Below are positions 10,252-17,982 of a DNA stretch of 64,000 nt, in pieces. The DNA is from Lachnospiraceae bacterium (lineage in GTDB: Bacteria > Bacillota > Clostridia > Lachnospirales > Lachnospiraceae): assembly GCA_017634975.1 (NCBI GenBank), contig JAGBMJ010000013.1:29079-93078 (forward strand), given 5' to 3'. The translations under genes were made by a program, and so were the position numbers. How positions within the stretch are numbered: the stretch's first letter is position 1; each line of letters begins with the position of its first letter. The notes beneath the pieces were generated by a model, which saw only the letters and a list, made by a program, of their open reading frames with translations, searched no databases and had not been told where the DNA came from.

Positions 10252-11361
10252 ATGAATAGCGGAAAAAAGACAGGCATATCAACAGTTTTATTAGTAGCTT
10301 TATCAGTTCTTTTTGCATTTGCTTGTTTACATATTCTATCATTTCTGTATGACTGGCGTTTTCGGGATCATCCCAAAAAGCCGGATGATGAGCTGTCATC
10401 ATTATTGTCCGATCAGCATGGAGACAAGTTTTATTATAATGGTTCCTATACTAGTCCCGATGGAGGGAAAGTATATTCGTTTATAGAGCATGGATTTTTT
10501 AGCACCGAAGAATTGTATGCTTTTATAGGCAGTATTAATGATTTCATATCAGGATCGAAGGAAAAGGTATGTATACGTTTATGCTATAGCAATCCGGGAC
10601 GCTACGTGCTTCCAGAGGTGAGTTTAAGCAACTACTCAGATGAAGCGTTACCTGAAGCAGATTATCAGGGGCTGTATTCTGTGACTGTATATTCCGAGGC
10701 GGTGGATAGTATATGGTATTCTCCGGAAACATATATGGGGATGAAAGGGATAAGGAGATTAGTGATCAATGAACGCAATCTTAGAGATAATGCTATATTT
10801 AAAGGCATAAACTGGAGAAGCGTATGGCCGGAAATAGAATATGTATCCGTATGCCGGGATGGTCGTTATGATACAGGTAGTGCTATTATCGTACCCGGTA
10901 GTAAAGATATGGTATATAAATTGGGTGGAGATCCGGATGCAAAATGTCATATAAAACTGGCGGAAGAGTCAGACCGTGCTGTTTTTTTGGTATATCTGGA
11001 TGATGATTCCAATTGTTTGTTGAAAAAAGATATTGAATATTCGGAAGGGGATGTTTTTGAGATTTTTCTTTTTGAAACACACAGAGATGTACATAAATAT
11101 AAATTATTCATATACAATACTACGGAGAAGGATGGCATAATAAATTACGAGTATAAGTTGATCCGTTTTGATGAGGACGGAAAAGAAGTCGTAGAGGATC
11201 AGACGAGTGTCTGTGGAGATCGTAATGATCCCGGTGTAAAGAAGGATATGGAAGACTTTATTATAAGTGCGTATTTTTATAAGGACAATGGTATGTTTTT
11301 TGCTAAGGTCGAAGGAGATCAGTGCATTTTCAGCATTAATGACAACGAAAGCATCAGGTGA
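10252..11361 (+). CDS. unknown membrane-anchored protein
   Basis: A 369-aa protein I do not recognise. A basic N-terminus is followed by one hydrophobic helix (about 11-32), then a soluble, aromatic-rich region predicted to face outward. It starts 14 bp after the kinase, behind AAGGAG, so it is probably in the same operon. Its sequence is visibly richer in A/T than the neighbouring genes, which may indicate later acquisition. A terminator overlaps its stop codon. A role in sensing or in the export module is possible only by position. Confidence 0.8.
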   Translation: MNSGKKTGISTVLLVALSVLFAFACLHILSFLYDWRFRDHPKKPDDELSSLLSDQHGDKFYYNGSYTSPDGGKVYSFIEHGFFSTEELYAFIGSINDFISGSKEKVCIRLCYSNPGRYVLPEVSLSNYSDEALPEADYQGLYSVTVYSEAVDSIWYSPETYMGMKGIRRLVINERNLRDNAIFKGINWRSVWPEIEYVSVCRDGRYDTGSAIIVPGSKDMVYKLGGDPDAKCHIKLAEESDRAVFLVYLDDDSNCLLKKDIEYSEGDVFEIFLFETHRDVHKYKLFIYNTTEKDGIINYEYKLIRFDEDGKEVVEDQTSVCGDRNDPGVKKDMEDFIISAYFYKDNGMFFAKVEGDQCIFSINDNESIR

Positions 11362-11374
11362 CACTGGTGTTTTT
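11352..11374 (+). terminator. terminator overlapping the stop codon
   Basis: CATCAG pairs with CTGGTG (one G-U) around a 6-nt loop that contains the TGA stop of the preceding gene, followed by TTTTTCTCTT. Confidence 0.65.
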
Positions 11375-11416
11375 CTCTTGCATTTTTCCGGGACATACAG
11401 TAAAATGACAATGGTT

Positions 11417-11589
11417 CCGGCACTACGTGCCGGGGCTGAGAAAGGAAGATTTGCCATACGGCAAATCACAGAAGCGCCTCAAAGTTCCAAGCTCCGCCAG
11501 GAGCGCGACAAGGATTTCGAAGAAATCCCGATTGGATTTCGAAGAAATCCCGATAAAAGGCGCGGGCTCCCCCGCACGAAGTGCGGGGG
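11417..11589. repeat. array of six consecutive short hairpins
   Basis: Six perfect stem-loops lie in 173 bp: CCGGCAC-TAC-GTGCCGG (11417), GATTTGCC-ATAC-GGCAAATC (11448), GCTCC-GCCA-GGAGC (11491), GGATTTC-GAA-GAAATCC twice (11512 and 11534, within a 22-bp direct repeat), and a 9-bp C/G-rich stem with a GAA loop (11569-11589). No open frame explains them. Three of the loops are GAA. The array ends three bases before the ZTP riboswitch. I do not recognise it as a known RNA family. Confidence 0.75.
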
Positions 11590-11593
11590 CAGA

Positions 11594-11709
11594 GATATGT
11601 GACTGACGGAAAGCCCGGTATACGGGATAGTGGAGTTCACCACATGGAGCATATCTTGGAAGTAAGAAACCGACCGTCTGGGTACCATGTGGTTCCCGGA
11701 CGGTTTTTG
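11594..11709 (+). promoter_or_regulatory. ZTP (pfl) riboswitch with terminator
   Basis: The leader fits the ZTP/ZMP aptamer. P1 pairs GATATG (11594) with CATATC (11650). The conserved GTGACTGACGG follows P1. A GTGG/CCAC stem (11630/11640) precedes ATGGAGC, and the core CCGTCTGGG lies at 11674. GACGG (11605-11609) can pair with CCGTC (11674-11678) as the known pseudoknot. The same CCGTCTGGG also forms the left arm of a terminator with CCCGGACGG and a T run ending at 11709. Ligand binding would therefore block termination. An extra CCCG/CGGG hairpin is inserted after the pseudoknot strand. The downstream genes are purine-synthesis genes that consume ZMP, which fits. Confidence 0.88.
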
Positions 11710-11807
11710 TATTCACAGAGACATAATAATTTTATGGGGAACCGACAATGTAACCTTTAACTGCGGTGTGATGCCGCCAATGCTTTTTAAGAAAAGGAGA
11801 AAAGAGC

Positions 11808-12524
11808 ATGAAGAAAAATGACATTGTGGAACTGTTGAAGAACAACGCGTATCCCGGACGCGGGATCATTCTGGGCGAGTCCCCGAGTGGAAAGTATGCA
11901 GTAACGGCATATTTCATCATGGGACGCAGCGAGAACAGCCGTAACCGTGTGTTTGTTGAGGACGGTGAAGGCATCCGTACCCAGGCGTTTGATCCGGCGA
12001 AGCTGTCCGATCCCAGCCTGATCATCTATGCACCGGTACGTGTACTGGGCAATAAGACTATCGTGACAAACGGCGACCAGACCGATACGATCTATGACGG
12101 AATGGACAAACAGCTGACCTTTGAACAGTCCCTGCGCAGCCGCGAGTTTGAGCCGGACGGCCCGAACTACACACCGCGTATTTCCGGTGTGATGCACATT
12201 GAGGCAGGCAAGTACAGCTATGCAATGTCCATCTTAAAGAGCAATCAGGGTGATGCTTCTGCATGCAACCGCTTTACCTTTGCTTATGAGAATCCGATCA
12301 AGGGTGAGGGCAGATTTATCCATACTTATATGAACGACGGCAATCCGCTGCCTTCCTTCGAAGGGGAACCGGAATGGATCGGCATCCCGACCGAGGATAT
12401 CGATGAGCTGACCGGGATCCTGTGGGATGCGCTGAATGAAGAGAACAAGGTATCTCTGTTTGTTCGCTACATCGATATCGCAAGCGGCAAGTACGAGACG
12501 AGAATCGTTAACAAGAATAAGTGA
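11808..12524 (+). CDS. purO: IMP cyclohydrolase, PurO-type
   Basis: A 238-aa stand-alone IMP cyclohydrolase-like protein, catalysing the last ring closure of purine synthesis (FAICAR to IMP). Recognisable blocks are the start NNAYPGRGIILGESPSGKYAVTAY-like region, SRNRVF, and GDQTDTIYDG. In most bacteria this activity is the N-terminal MGS-type domain of PurH. Here it is a separate, unrelated fold next to a PurH that lacks that domain. ATG 11808 follows AAGGAGAAAAGAGC. Control by the upstream ZTP riboswitch is strongly suggested. Confidence 0.88.
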   Translation: MKKNDIVELLKNNAYPGRGIILGESPSGKYAVTAYFIMGRSENSRNRVFVEDGEGIRTQAFDPAKLSDPSLIIYAPVRVLGNKTIVTNGDQTDTIYDGMDKQLTFEQSLRSREFEPDGPNYTPRISGVMHIEAGKYSYAMSILKSNQGDASACNRFTFAYENPIKGEGRFIHTYMNDGNPLPSFEGEPEWIGIPTEDIDELTGILWDALNEENKVSLFVRYIDIASGKYETRIVNKNK

Positions 12525-12529
12525 TCAAC

Positions 12530-12691
12530 TAAGGAACTGTTACAAAATAACTTTACAATTTGCCCTGTCTTTCTGCCCATCTGCGTCATCGAAAAATCTT
12601 GACGTAGCCCGCTACGCCTGCGATTTTTCTCTTAGCAGCTGAACAGAAATCCTTCGGCAAATTTGTAAATTTATTTATGAACAGCTCCTAA
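12530..12691. mobile_element. MITE-like element with imperfect terminal inverted repeats
   Basis: A 162-bp non-coding element inserted between purO and purH. Its ends, TAAGGAACTGTTAC and the complement of GAACAGCTCCTAA, form about 35-bp imperfect inverted repeats reaching TTTGCC. An internal palindrome pairs GAAAAATCTTGACGTAGC with the complement of GCTACGCCTGCGATTTTTC. The whole element can fold into one long hairpin. It carries no gene and would need a transposase in trans. Confidence 0.7.
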
Positions 12692-12711
12692 GCAAGAATG
12701 ATAAATTTTTC

Positions 12712-12748
12712 CCTGGTTTCCCCATGGGGGAAGCTGACGGATGAAGGG
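12712..12748 (+). repeat. REP-like dispersed repeat, copy 2 (short form)
   Basis: TTTCCCCATGGGGGAAGCTGACGGATGAAGG shares the C-run, G-run, AAGCTGAC and GGATGA parts with the copies at 8307 and 58791, but it lacks the middle hairpin. It lies just before the purH ribosome site. Confidence 0.5.
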
Positions 12749-12782
12749 AATAAGCAGATAATATATAGGAGGTTTTATTGCA

Positions 12783-13961
12783 ATGAAAGAATTAGAATTG
12801 AAATATGGCTGTAACCCGAACCAGAAACCGTCCAAGATCTTTGTGAATGACGGACGCGAGCTGCCCATCGAAGTGCTGAACGGCAAGCCGGGCTACATCA
12901 ACTTTATGGATGCGTTTAACGGCTGGCAGCTGGTGAAGGAGCTCAAGGCAGCAACCGATCTGCCGGCAGCAACCTCCTTTAAGCACGTATCTCCGGCAGG
13001 CGCTGCCGTAGGTATCCCGCTGGATGATGTGCTGAAGAAGATCTATTTTGTAGATGAGACCATTGAACTGTCCCCGCTGGCCTGTGCATATGCAAGAGCA
13101 CGTGGCGCAGACCGTATGTCTTCTTTTGGTGATTTTATTGCTCTGTCCGATGTATGTGATGTGGCTACCGCAAAACTGATCAAGCCGGAAGTATCCGATG
13201 GTATCATTGCTCCGGGATATGAGCCGGAAGCATTGGAAATCTTAAAAGGCAAGAAGCGCGGCACCTACAATGTGATTCAGATCGATCCGTCCTATACACC
13301 GCAGCCGGTAGAGCATAAGGATGTGTTCGGCATCACCTTTGAGCAGGGCAGAAACGAGCTGAAGATCGACAAGGATATGCTTAAGGATATCGTGACCGAA
13401 AAGAAGGAACTGTCTGAGCAGGCCAAGATCGATCTGGTGATCGCCCTGATCACATTGAAATATACGCAGTCCAATTCCGTATGCTATACCAAGGGCGGAC
13501 AGGCTATCGGTATCGGTGCAGGACAGCAGTCCCGTATCCACTGCACCCGTCTGGCAGGCAGCAAGGCTGACAACTGGCTGCTGCGTCAGTGCCCGAAGGT
13601 ACTGGACCTGCAGTTTGTAGACGGCATCAGCCGGGCAGACCGTGACAACTCCATTGACCTCTATATCGGTGAGGACTATATGGATGTGCTGGCAGAAGGC
13701 GCTTGGCAGAATATCTTCAAGGTAAAACCGGAAGTGTTTACGAAGGAAGAGAAAAAGGCATGGCTGGCACAGATGACCGATGTGGCACTTGGCTCGGATG
13801 CATTTTTCCCGTTTTCCGATAACGTAGAGCGTGCAAGCCGTTCCGGCGTGAAGTATATCGCACAGCCGGGTGGTTCCAAGCGTGATGATCTGGTGATCGA
13901 GGCCTGCAACAAGCTTGGTATCGTAATGGCATTCACCGGTATCCGTCTGTTCCATCACTAA
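12783..13961 (+). CDS. purH: AICAR transformylase (PurH without cyclohydrolase domain)
   Basis: A 392-aa phosphoribosylaminoimidazolecarboxamide formyltransferase that converts AICAR (ZMP) and 10-formyl-THF to FAICAR. It begins directly with the transformylase-type block LKYGCNPNQKPSK and shows the KHVSPAGAAVG motif (KHxNPCG in classical PurH). It ends with FTGIRLFHH. A full PurH is about 510 aa, so the N-terminal IMP cyclohydrolase domain is absent and is supplied by the PurO-type protein upstream. Start is ATG 12783 after TAGGAGG. A MITE and a REP-like repeat separate the two genes, but no terminator is evident between them. Confidence 0.93.
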   Translation: MKELELKYGCNPNQKPSKIFVNDGRELPIEVLNGKPGYINFMDAFNGWQLVKELKAATDLPAATSFKHVSPAGAAVGIPLDDVLKKIYFVDETIELSPLACAYARARGADRMSSFGDFIALSDVCDVATAKLIKPEVSDGIIAPGYEPEALEILKGKKRGTYNVIQIDPSYTPQPVEHKDVFGITFEQGRNELKIDKDMLKDIVTEKKELSEQAKIDLVIALITLKYTQSNSVCYTKGGQAIGIGAGQQSRIHCTRLAGSKADNWLLRQCPKVLDLQFVDGISRADRDNSIDLYIGEDYMDVLAEGAWQNIFKVKPEVFTKEEKKAWLAQMTDVALGSDAFFPFSDNVERASRSGVKYIAQPGGSKRDDLVIEACNKLGIVMAFTGIRLFHH

Positions 13962-13970
13962 GACGAAAAA

Positions 13971-14070
13971 AACGGGGGAACCAGGGGAAAACCAGGGGAA
14001 AACCAGGGGGACGGACCTAGTGGTACTTCAGTACCACTAGGTCCGTCCCCCTGGTTTTCCCCTGGTTTTC
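13971..14070. repeat. perfect 40-bp palindrome acting as bidirectional terminator
   Basis: The arms 13988-14027 and 14030-14069 are exact reverse complements over 40 bp around a 2-nt centre (TC). Each arm consists of AAAACCAGGGG units followed by GACGGACC. The structure lies between the convergent purH and ABC-2 permease genes and touches the permease stop codon. T-rich right-hand ends on both strands suit a bidirectional terminator. GGGGACGG-type dispersed repeats occur again at 17501-17573. Confidence 0.8.
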
Positions 14071-15748
14071 AGTACAATTCTTCCATATTTTTCAGGATGA
14101 TCTTTTTGCCGAAGATCACGGCGATGAAATCCAGGATGACCAACAGAATCAGGATCAGCAGATGCACCGGCAGGATCCCTAACGGCGTTAGTTCAAATGC
14201 CAGAAAAGCAATACCGCAGACAAAGATCGCAAGCACCATGATCACTGCCATATTGAAGAAGCTGTTCAGATTGCCGCGCAGGGCACTGTATTCGTCATCC
14301 CAGAGGGTGAACGGTGCGGCAGAGTCCATAGACAGCCCGATGACGATGGAAAGGATCAAAGCGCTCAATGCCAGCAGGCAATAATAGAGACTCCACGGAA
14401 CGGACCAGCCGACATAAAAGGAAGCTATGATCACAGTCAGGACCAGAGCCGGATAGGTGACGAGGAGAGCGACGGCAGCCTTGGCATACATCTGGGTCTC
14501 GTAGGGAACCGGAATGTACTTGATGATATCCACATGAGCGCCTTCTCTGGTGAAAGCGGTGGAAGACAGGCTGTTGAGCGCGGAAGCAACAAAGGCGGTA
14601 AAGATGACGACCAGAAGCAAAATGAGTGCAGCCCTGGAGTAACCTTCGCGATACAGATTCAGGAAATGCTGAATGTTCTCATTGTTTTTTGACAGCGAAA
14701 AGAGGATCACGATCCCGATCGGCCAAAGCAGATTGATGTAAAAACAGTTGGAGGCATAGGCACGTGTGCGCAGGAGCACCTTTATTTCCTTTTTTATATA
14801 CGCCCTTAAAACGGAAGTTGATTTTAAATTTAATTTATCTGTATCTGCCTTCTTTTTCTGACTTCCGAGAGCTCCGGCCGTATACAATCCTTCCTGATAC
14901 AGAAGGTAGCCGAGGAAGAGCATAATGCCTACGACAACGGCATTGCCCAGCAGATACAGGATCAGGGAGAGAAGGCTGCCGGAGCCGATGGCGTTTCCGA
15001 GCAGCGGAACCGTAAAGAATAAAATATTGCAGATCTGTAAAAACAGATTGGAACCGCCGGCAAGGGAATCCATGTAGTTATTCACATTAACGCCTCCCAT
15101 CCCACGGAAGGAAAGCAGGAAAATTGCAACAAAAACCAGCAGCAAAACCGTAGATAAATGATAAAAGACTTTAATGTTGCGTACCTTCTTCAAGACAGAC
15201 ATTAAAACAAGACTTAATATCGTGCAGTAAGCAAGCGGCAACAGAGGAGTTACGAGAGTGCCTATAAGTGCTGCAGCGATCTGTACGGGACCGAGAACGC
15301 CCCGGATGCCAAAGCTCTGCACAGCAGCAGCAAAATGGCCGATGAACATGGAAAAGAGTACCATAAATTCCATGATACTTTCTGCCATATAGGTGTGCCA
15401 GAATTTGGCGGACAAAAGCTGCCAGTGGGAAAGCGGAAGCGTGACCATATGCTCACGGTCGGACGAAAAGAACAGGACATTGAATACCACCAGCATACTG
15501 AAGATCATGGAGAAGGCGGAAATGATGTGGACCTCCGAAAGCAGAGCGTTCATCGTATTATTTTCCACCATCAGCGCAAGAGACATGATATAGGTGATAT
15601 ATCCGACGATCAGACAGCAGGGAAGCATGATGCAGCTGAACGCTATGAGACCGAAAGCGAGATAAAGACTTCCTTTTAATCCTTTTTTCGGTGTGGGCAT
15701 TTCAAAATTGGCTCGATAGACGTTGAAAAGAGTGCGGACATTATTCAT
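14069..15748 (-). CDS. ABC-2 type transporter permease
   Basis: A 559-aa polytopic membrane protein with about twelve hydrophobic helices spread over its length and a cytoplasmic basic stretch near the middle (GSQKKKADTDKLNLKS). It lies 54 bp downstream of an ABC-2-type ATPase on the same strand and starts with ATG after AAAGGAG. That pairing and the topology indicate the membrane half of an exporter. The sequence does not reveal the substrate; drugs, peptides or lipids are all possible. Confidence 0.85.
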   Translation of the reverse strand: MNNVRTLFNVYRANFEMPTPKKGLKGSLYLAFGLIAFSCIMLPCCLIVGYITYIMSLALMVENNTMNALLSEVHIISAFSMIFSMLVVFNVLFFSSDREHMVTLPLSHWQLLSAKFWHTYMAESIMEFMVLFSMFIGHFAAAVQSFGIRGVLGPVQIAAALIGTLVTPLLPLAYCTILSLVLMSVLKKVRNIKVFYHLSTVLLLVFVAIFLLSFRGMGGVNVNNYMDSLAGGSNLFLQICNILFFTVPLLGNAIGSGSLLSLILYLLGNAVVVGIMLFLGYLLYQEGLYTAGALGSQKKKADTDKLNLKSTSVLRAYIKKEIKVLLRTRAYASNCFYINLLWPIGIVILFSLSKNNENIQHFLNLYREGYSRAALILLLVVIFTAFVASALNSLSSTAFTREGAHVDIIKYIPVPYETQMYAKAAVALLVTYPALVLTVIIASFYVGWSVPWSLYYCLLALSALILSIVIGLSMDSAAPFTLWDDEYSALRGNLNSFFNMAVIMVLAIFVCGIAFLAFELTPLGILPVHLLILILLVILDFIAVIFGKKIILKNMEELY

Positions 15749-15802
15749 AAGAACTCCTTTATCACTGCTTCGGTCGGTTCAAGGCTTCCAAGAGCAGAAA
15801 GC

Positions 15803-16558
15803 TTATTTTTTGTAACGGATCATCTCCAGGAAGATCTCTTCCAGGTCCTGACCGGGATGTGCAGCGGAGAGATCCTCTACGGTACCCTGATAGAGGGATT
15901 GGCCATAGTTCATGATGATGATGTGGTCGCATAGTTTTTCGGCAACCTCCAGTACATGGGTCGAAAACAGTACACAATTACCTTTTGCGGCGTGTTCCCG
16001 CATCATCTGTTTGAGCTCATAAGCAGCAGACGGATCCAGACCGGTCATCGGTTCGTCCAAAATCCACGCAGGCGGATTGTGCGTCAGCGCCGCGATGACC
16101 ATCAGTTTCTGCCGCATTCCGTGGGAGTATTCCCGCATAGGGGTCTCCAGGGCGTCGAATATACCGAAGCGGGCAGCAAGATCCTTTACACGGGGAGCCC
16201 GCTCTTCTTCCGGGATCTTATAGATATCAGCCACAAAGTTGATATATTCCAGTCCGGTGAGCTGCAGCAAAACATCGGGATTGTCGGCAACGTAAGCGAA
16301 AGACTGTTTTGCTGCAAGAGGTTCCTTTACGATATCGTGGCCTGCGATCAGGGCGCGTCCGGTTACCGGTCGCAGTATCCCGGTCAGCATCTTGATCACG
16401 GTGGTTTTGCCGGCGCCGTTTGGACCGGCAAAACCGACGATTTCCCCTGCTTTGATGGAAAAACTCATATCATCCACGGCTTTATGGTCACTCCCGTAGA
16501 TCATGCTGAGATTTTCTGCCTGAATTAAGATCGTATCCTGAATTGAAGTGTTCTCCAT
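15803..16558 (-). CDS. ABC transporter ATP-binding protein (ABC-2 exporter class)
   Basis: A 251-aa ATPase. Walker A is GPNGAGKTT (about 45-53), the signature is the variant YSHGMRQK typical of CcmA/NatA-like export ATPases, and Walker B is AWILDEPMTGLDP. It drives the adjacent permease. I chose ATG at 16558, which has AAAGGA six bases upstream; a GTG three bases earlier is also open but sits too close to that site. A strong promoter for this operon lies at 16657-16685 on the minus strand. Confidence 0.94.
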   Translation of the reverse strand: MENTSIQDTILIQAENLSMIYGSDHKAVDDMSFSIKAGEIVGFAGPNGAGKTTVIKMLTGILRPVTGRALIAGHDIVKEPLAAKQSFAYVADNPDVLLQLTGLEYINFVADIYKIPEEERAPRVKDLAARFGIFDALETPMREYSHGMRQKLMVIAALTHNPPAWILDEPMTGLDPSAAYELKQMMREHAAKGNCVLFSTHVLEVAEKLCDHIIIMNYGQSLYQGTVEDLSAAHPGQDLEEIFLEMIRYKK

Positions 16559-16656
16559 CACAGATCCTTTCTGAATAGTAGAAAATGAATGTTACTATCA
16601 CAGTCCTGAAAGACCGCTAACCGTAAATGGGGTATATGCCCAAAGAGTTATAAAAT

Positions 16657-16685
16657 ATTATAAAGTATTTGATCTTATTTGTCAG
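16657..16685 (-). promoter_or_regulatory. sigma-A promoter of the ABC-2 operon
   Basis: Read on the minus strand: CTGACA, 17 bp, TATAAT. It lies about 100 bp upstream of the ATPase start and is divergent from the promoter at 16713. Confidence 0.7.
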
Positions 16686-16712
16686 CAGGGGGATTTGTGA
16701 GCTTTTTGTGTC

Positions 16713-16741
16713 TTGTATCAGAGGGATAAATCGGATATAAT
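16713..16741 (+). promoter_or_regulatory. sigma-A promoter of the DUF2812-like gene
   Basis: TTGTAT, 17 bp, TATAAT. Transcription would start near 16748. This argues against a start codon at 16750 and for the ATG at 16819. Confidence 0.7.
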
Positions 16742-16818
16742 AAAACGGTATGGGCAGAAGAAAACGGGAGATTTTTTCGGCCCGATATTCGGAAGAATGT
16801 TCTGAAAGGGGAAAGAAC

Positions 16819-17427
16819 ATGGGAATTCAGAAAAAGTTTTTTGCGGCACTGAGGTATATCGTTCCTTCCGAAATGGAAACGTATCTGGAAGAAATGAGTG
16901 CAAACGGACAGATCCTCAGACCGGTAGGGGAGAGCGGTTTGTTTTATTTTGAGTTTATTGAGGAAAAGCCGCAGAAAACCAGGTTCATCGTGGATCACAG
17001 CGGAATGTCCAAGGTAGCGTATATGCAAACGGCTGTAGATAGTGGCTGGGATTATATGGGAAAAAGCTTTAACTGTGAAATCTGGCGTAAGAACTACGAA
17101 GACAGCAACCGTCCGCCGGCGTTTACAGATCAGGAGGGCGTACAGAAGCATTGTCTGCGGCAGGGGCTGGTGATGGCGGCAATGGCTTTGGTGTGTCTTG
17201 CTCTGGCGGTTGCCATTGTATATTTTATGCGTGAAGAACGCCTGCAGGGAATCTCGGCACATACGGTTCAGTATGCGATCATGCTCATCACGCAGCTTCC
17301 GTTTATTCTGTATTTTGCCTGGGCAGGTCGTAAGCTTTTGGCGGAAGCGGCACATCTGAAAGAAGTGATCGCCAGGGGGGCCATCCGGAAAAGGGCTTCT
17401 GTGATTAGCGAGAGCGAAGACGAATAA
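16819..17427 (+). CDS. DUF2812-like membrane protein
   Basis: A 202-aa protein. The N-terminal half has the look of DUF2812: a helix with YLEEMSANGQIL, the strand FYFEFIEEKPQKTRFIVD, and SGWDYMGKSFNCEIWRK. Two membrane helices follow at about 115-137 and 148-167, with a charged tail. DUF2812 proteins are often paired with PadR-type regulators; none is present here. ATG 16819 follows GAAAGGGG. The frame continues up to 16750 but that ATG would sit on the transcription start. Function is unknown. Confidence 0.75.
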   Translation: MGIQKKFFAALRYIVPSEMETYLEEMSANGQILRPVGESGLFYFEFIEEKPQKTRFIVDHSGMSKVAYMQTAVDSGWDYMGKSFNCEIWRKNYEDSNRPPAFTDQEGVQKHCLRQGLVMAAMALVCLALAVAIVYFMREERLQGISAHTVQYAIMLITQLPFILYFAWAGRKLLAEAAHLKEVIARGAIRKRASVISESEDE

Positions 17428-17450
17428 TCGGAACAGATCTTATATACAGG

Positions 17451-17477
17451 CAGGCGCCCATCGGGTGCCTGTTTTTT
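17451..17477 (+). terminator. rho-independent terminator
   Basis: CAGGCGCCC pairs with GGGTGCCTG around ATC (one G-U), followed by TTTTTT. Confidence 0.85.
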
Positions 17478-17500
17478 GATAAATTCAATGTTTGCCGAGC

Positions 17501-17573
17501 TACCCGTCCCCGCGTTCTCTGAATCATGAGGACAAAAGGACCGTCCCCGCGTCCTCAAACATGATTTGAGGGA
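17501..17573. repeat. GTCCCCGCG-type dispersed repeat pair
   Basis: Two copies of CCGTCCCCGCGT(T/C)CTC about 37 bp apart, each followed by a short palindrome (the second is CCTCAAA-CATGA-TTTGAGG). The GGGGACGG core matches that in the 13971-14070 palindrome, suggesting one dispersed repeat family. Confidence 0.5.
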
Positions 17574-17925
17574 ACATAAAATTATTACGTTAATTCAGGA
17601 GAAAAAGAGAAAGAATGGAAGAATGGTATACATAAGTGGAATAAGTAAATACGTGAGAGAAGTTGTCTGCAGTCAACATAAATCGGAGAAGAAGTAGAAA
17701 TTAAATCAGGAATAAATATAAAGATGAGGGAGGAATAAAGACAAAAGAAAATCCGAAAATTGACCAAAATGGTCTGACAGGGAAAGTGATAATAATTTTA
17801 TAAACAATAGTTAACGATAATAAAATCAAAGAGAAGAGAATGCCGGGTAACATAAATACAGAAGTAAACATAATATTTGGAGGGAGCAGGGAAGATCAGT
17901 TGACGTAAGATATAGACATAAAGGG
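17574..17925. other. AT- and purine-rich intergenic stretch, no gene seen
   Basis: About 350 bp without a credible gene. The + strand is unusually purine-rich. It contains a small palindrome GACCA-AAA-TGGTC near 17763. Possible -35 boxes TTGACG (about 17900) and TTGACA (17926) lie just before the helicase gene. Frames on both strands are short and lack ribosome sites. Confidence 0.4.
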
Positions 17926-17982
17926 TTGACAGAAAGGGATTATGTCTTGAAACGTACGTTCTGTTATGCTAGTATTGAGAGC

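Noticed and set aside
13242-13958. A 238-codon minus-strand frame opposite purH
   Set aside because: It is antisense to a certain gene and has no motif or start signal.
17585-17767. A 60-codon minus-strand frame in the long intergenic region
   Set aside because: Its composition reflects the purine-rich + strand, and there is no start signal.
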